NCBI RefSeq assembly: GCF_902388705.1
Contig: NZ_CABMQJ010000048.1
Coordinates: 1 to 14,093 of the forward strand
Direction: 5' to 3'
Source: an uncultured Alistipes sp.
GTDB lineage: Bacteria > Bacteroidota > Bacteroidia > Bacteroidales > Rikenellaceae
Length of the DNA stretch: 14,093 bases
Below, piece by piece: positions 14,065 through 14,093 of the stretch. Each line of letters begins with the position of its first letter. Within the stretch, counting starts at the first letter, position 1. The notes below the pieces were generated by a model. The model worked only from the letters and a program-made list of their open reading frames with translations, had not been told where the DNA came from and did not search any database. The translations under genes were made by a program, and so were the position numbers.

Positions 14065-14093
14065 ATGTTATCTTATGAAATCATCGAGATAAC
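14065..14093 (+). CDS. Possible start of a gene running off the window
   Basis: ATG at 14065 opens a frame reading MLSYEIIEI to the last base, preceded by AAGGA two bases before the ATG. Only nine codons are visible, so neither identity nor reality can be judged. The same bases also contain the inverted repeat GTTATCT/AGATAAC (14067-14093), so this may be non-coding. Confidence 0.2.

Larger units (their letters stand above)
13787..14093. other. Non-coding stretch rich in palindromes at the window end
   Basis: These 307 bases hold no convincing complete gene. In order they contain a small hairpin (13808-13822), a 9-bp hairpin (13842-13863), a terminator (13915-13940), a promoter-like sequence (13942-13971), an 11-bp direct repeat, several overlapping inverted repeats, and a possible start of a gene at 14065. 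The part after 13940 is AT-richer than the neighbouring genes. Confidence 0.7.

Noticed and set aside
14075..14092. Five-codon frame ATG...TAA as a leader peptide
   Set aside because: Too short to support, and it lies inside an inverted repeat.

Overview
The window looks like chromosomal DNA from a member of the Bacteroidales, most likely Alistipes or a close Rikenellaceae relative. This rests on high GC, Bacteroidota-type promoters with the -7 box TAnnTTTG, almost no Shine-Dalgarno sequences, and Bacteroidota-typical families (GSCFA, DUF3667, NigD-like, DUF4377, BipA/TypA). The genus is inferred from sequence character only. No RNA gene, CRISPR array or prophage was seen.

Layout. 1-354 is the start of a GSCFA-domain gene (-), divergent from ispE (+, 388-1200), an isoprenoid enzyme. 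Convergent to ispE is a minus-strand group: a DUF3667 zinc-ribbon membrane protein (1211-2269), a broken zinc-ribbon relative just upstream (2280-2542), and rpiB (2646-3098), which has its own strong terminator. A small DUF454/YbaN membrane protein (+, 3201-3596) diverges from rpiB. Then come, all on the minus strand, a lipoprotein with two DUF4377 repeats (3678-4283), a small membrane protein (4388-4705) and typA (4730-6532). typA diverges from aroB (+, 6616-7632). Further minus-strand genes are a short malic enzyme (7729-9009), a predicted outer-membrane beta-barrel protein (9082-9849) and ruvB (9977-10984). Most of these are housekeeping genes in ordinary arrangement, separated by long hairpin terminators.

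The notable region is 11085-13786. A NigD-like lipoprotein (-) is divergent from an ECF sigma factor (+), and 4 nt after the sigma gene lies a 438-residue protein. That protein has a short cytoplasmic anti-sigma-like head, one transmembrane helix, a long disordered linker and a C-terminal outer-membrane beta-barrel. This matches the domain order of the dual-membrane-spanning anti-sigma (Dma) family that I recall from Bacteroides thetaiotaomicron, where Dma1 and its sigma factor control outer-membrane vesiculation through NigD1. Here sigma, Dma-like protein and NigD-like lipoprotein are all in one locus.

The sigma/NigD intergenic region holds a 38-bp dyad whose two arms each carry GCATGCAGT facing outward, with a TTTAT box 18 or 19 nt downstream. 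The same two-part pattern (17-nt spacer) recurs once more, directly upstream of the DUF4377 lipoprotein about 7.5 kb away. I propose these are the promoters read by this sigma factor, making the DUF4377 lipoprotein a regulon member.

The last ~180 bases (13915-14093) hold a terminator, a promoter-like sequence, several palindromes that could fold into a structured RNA, and possibly the first codons of a gene that runs off the window.
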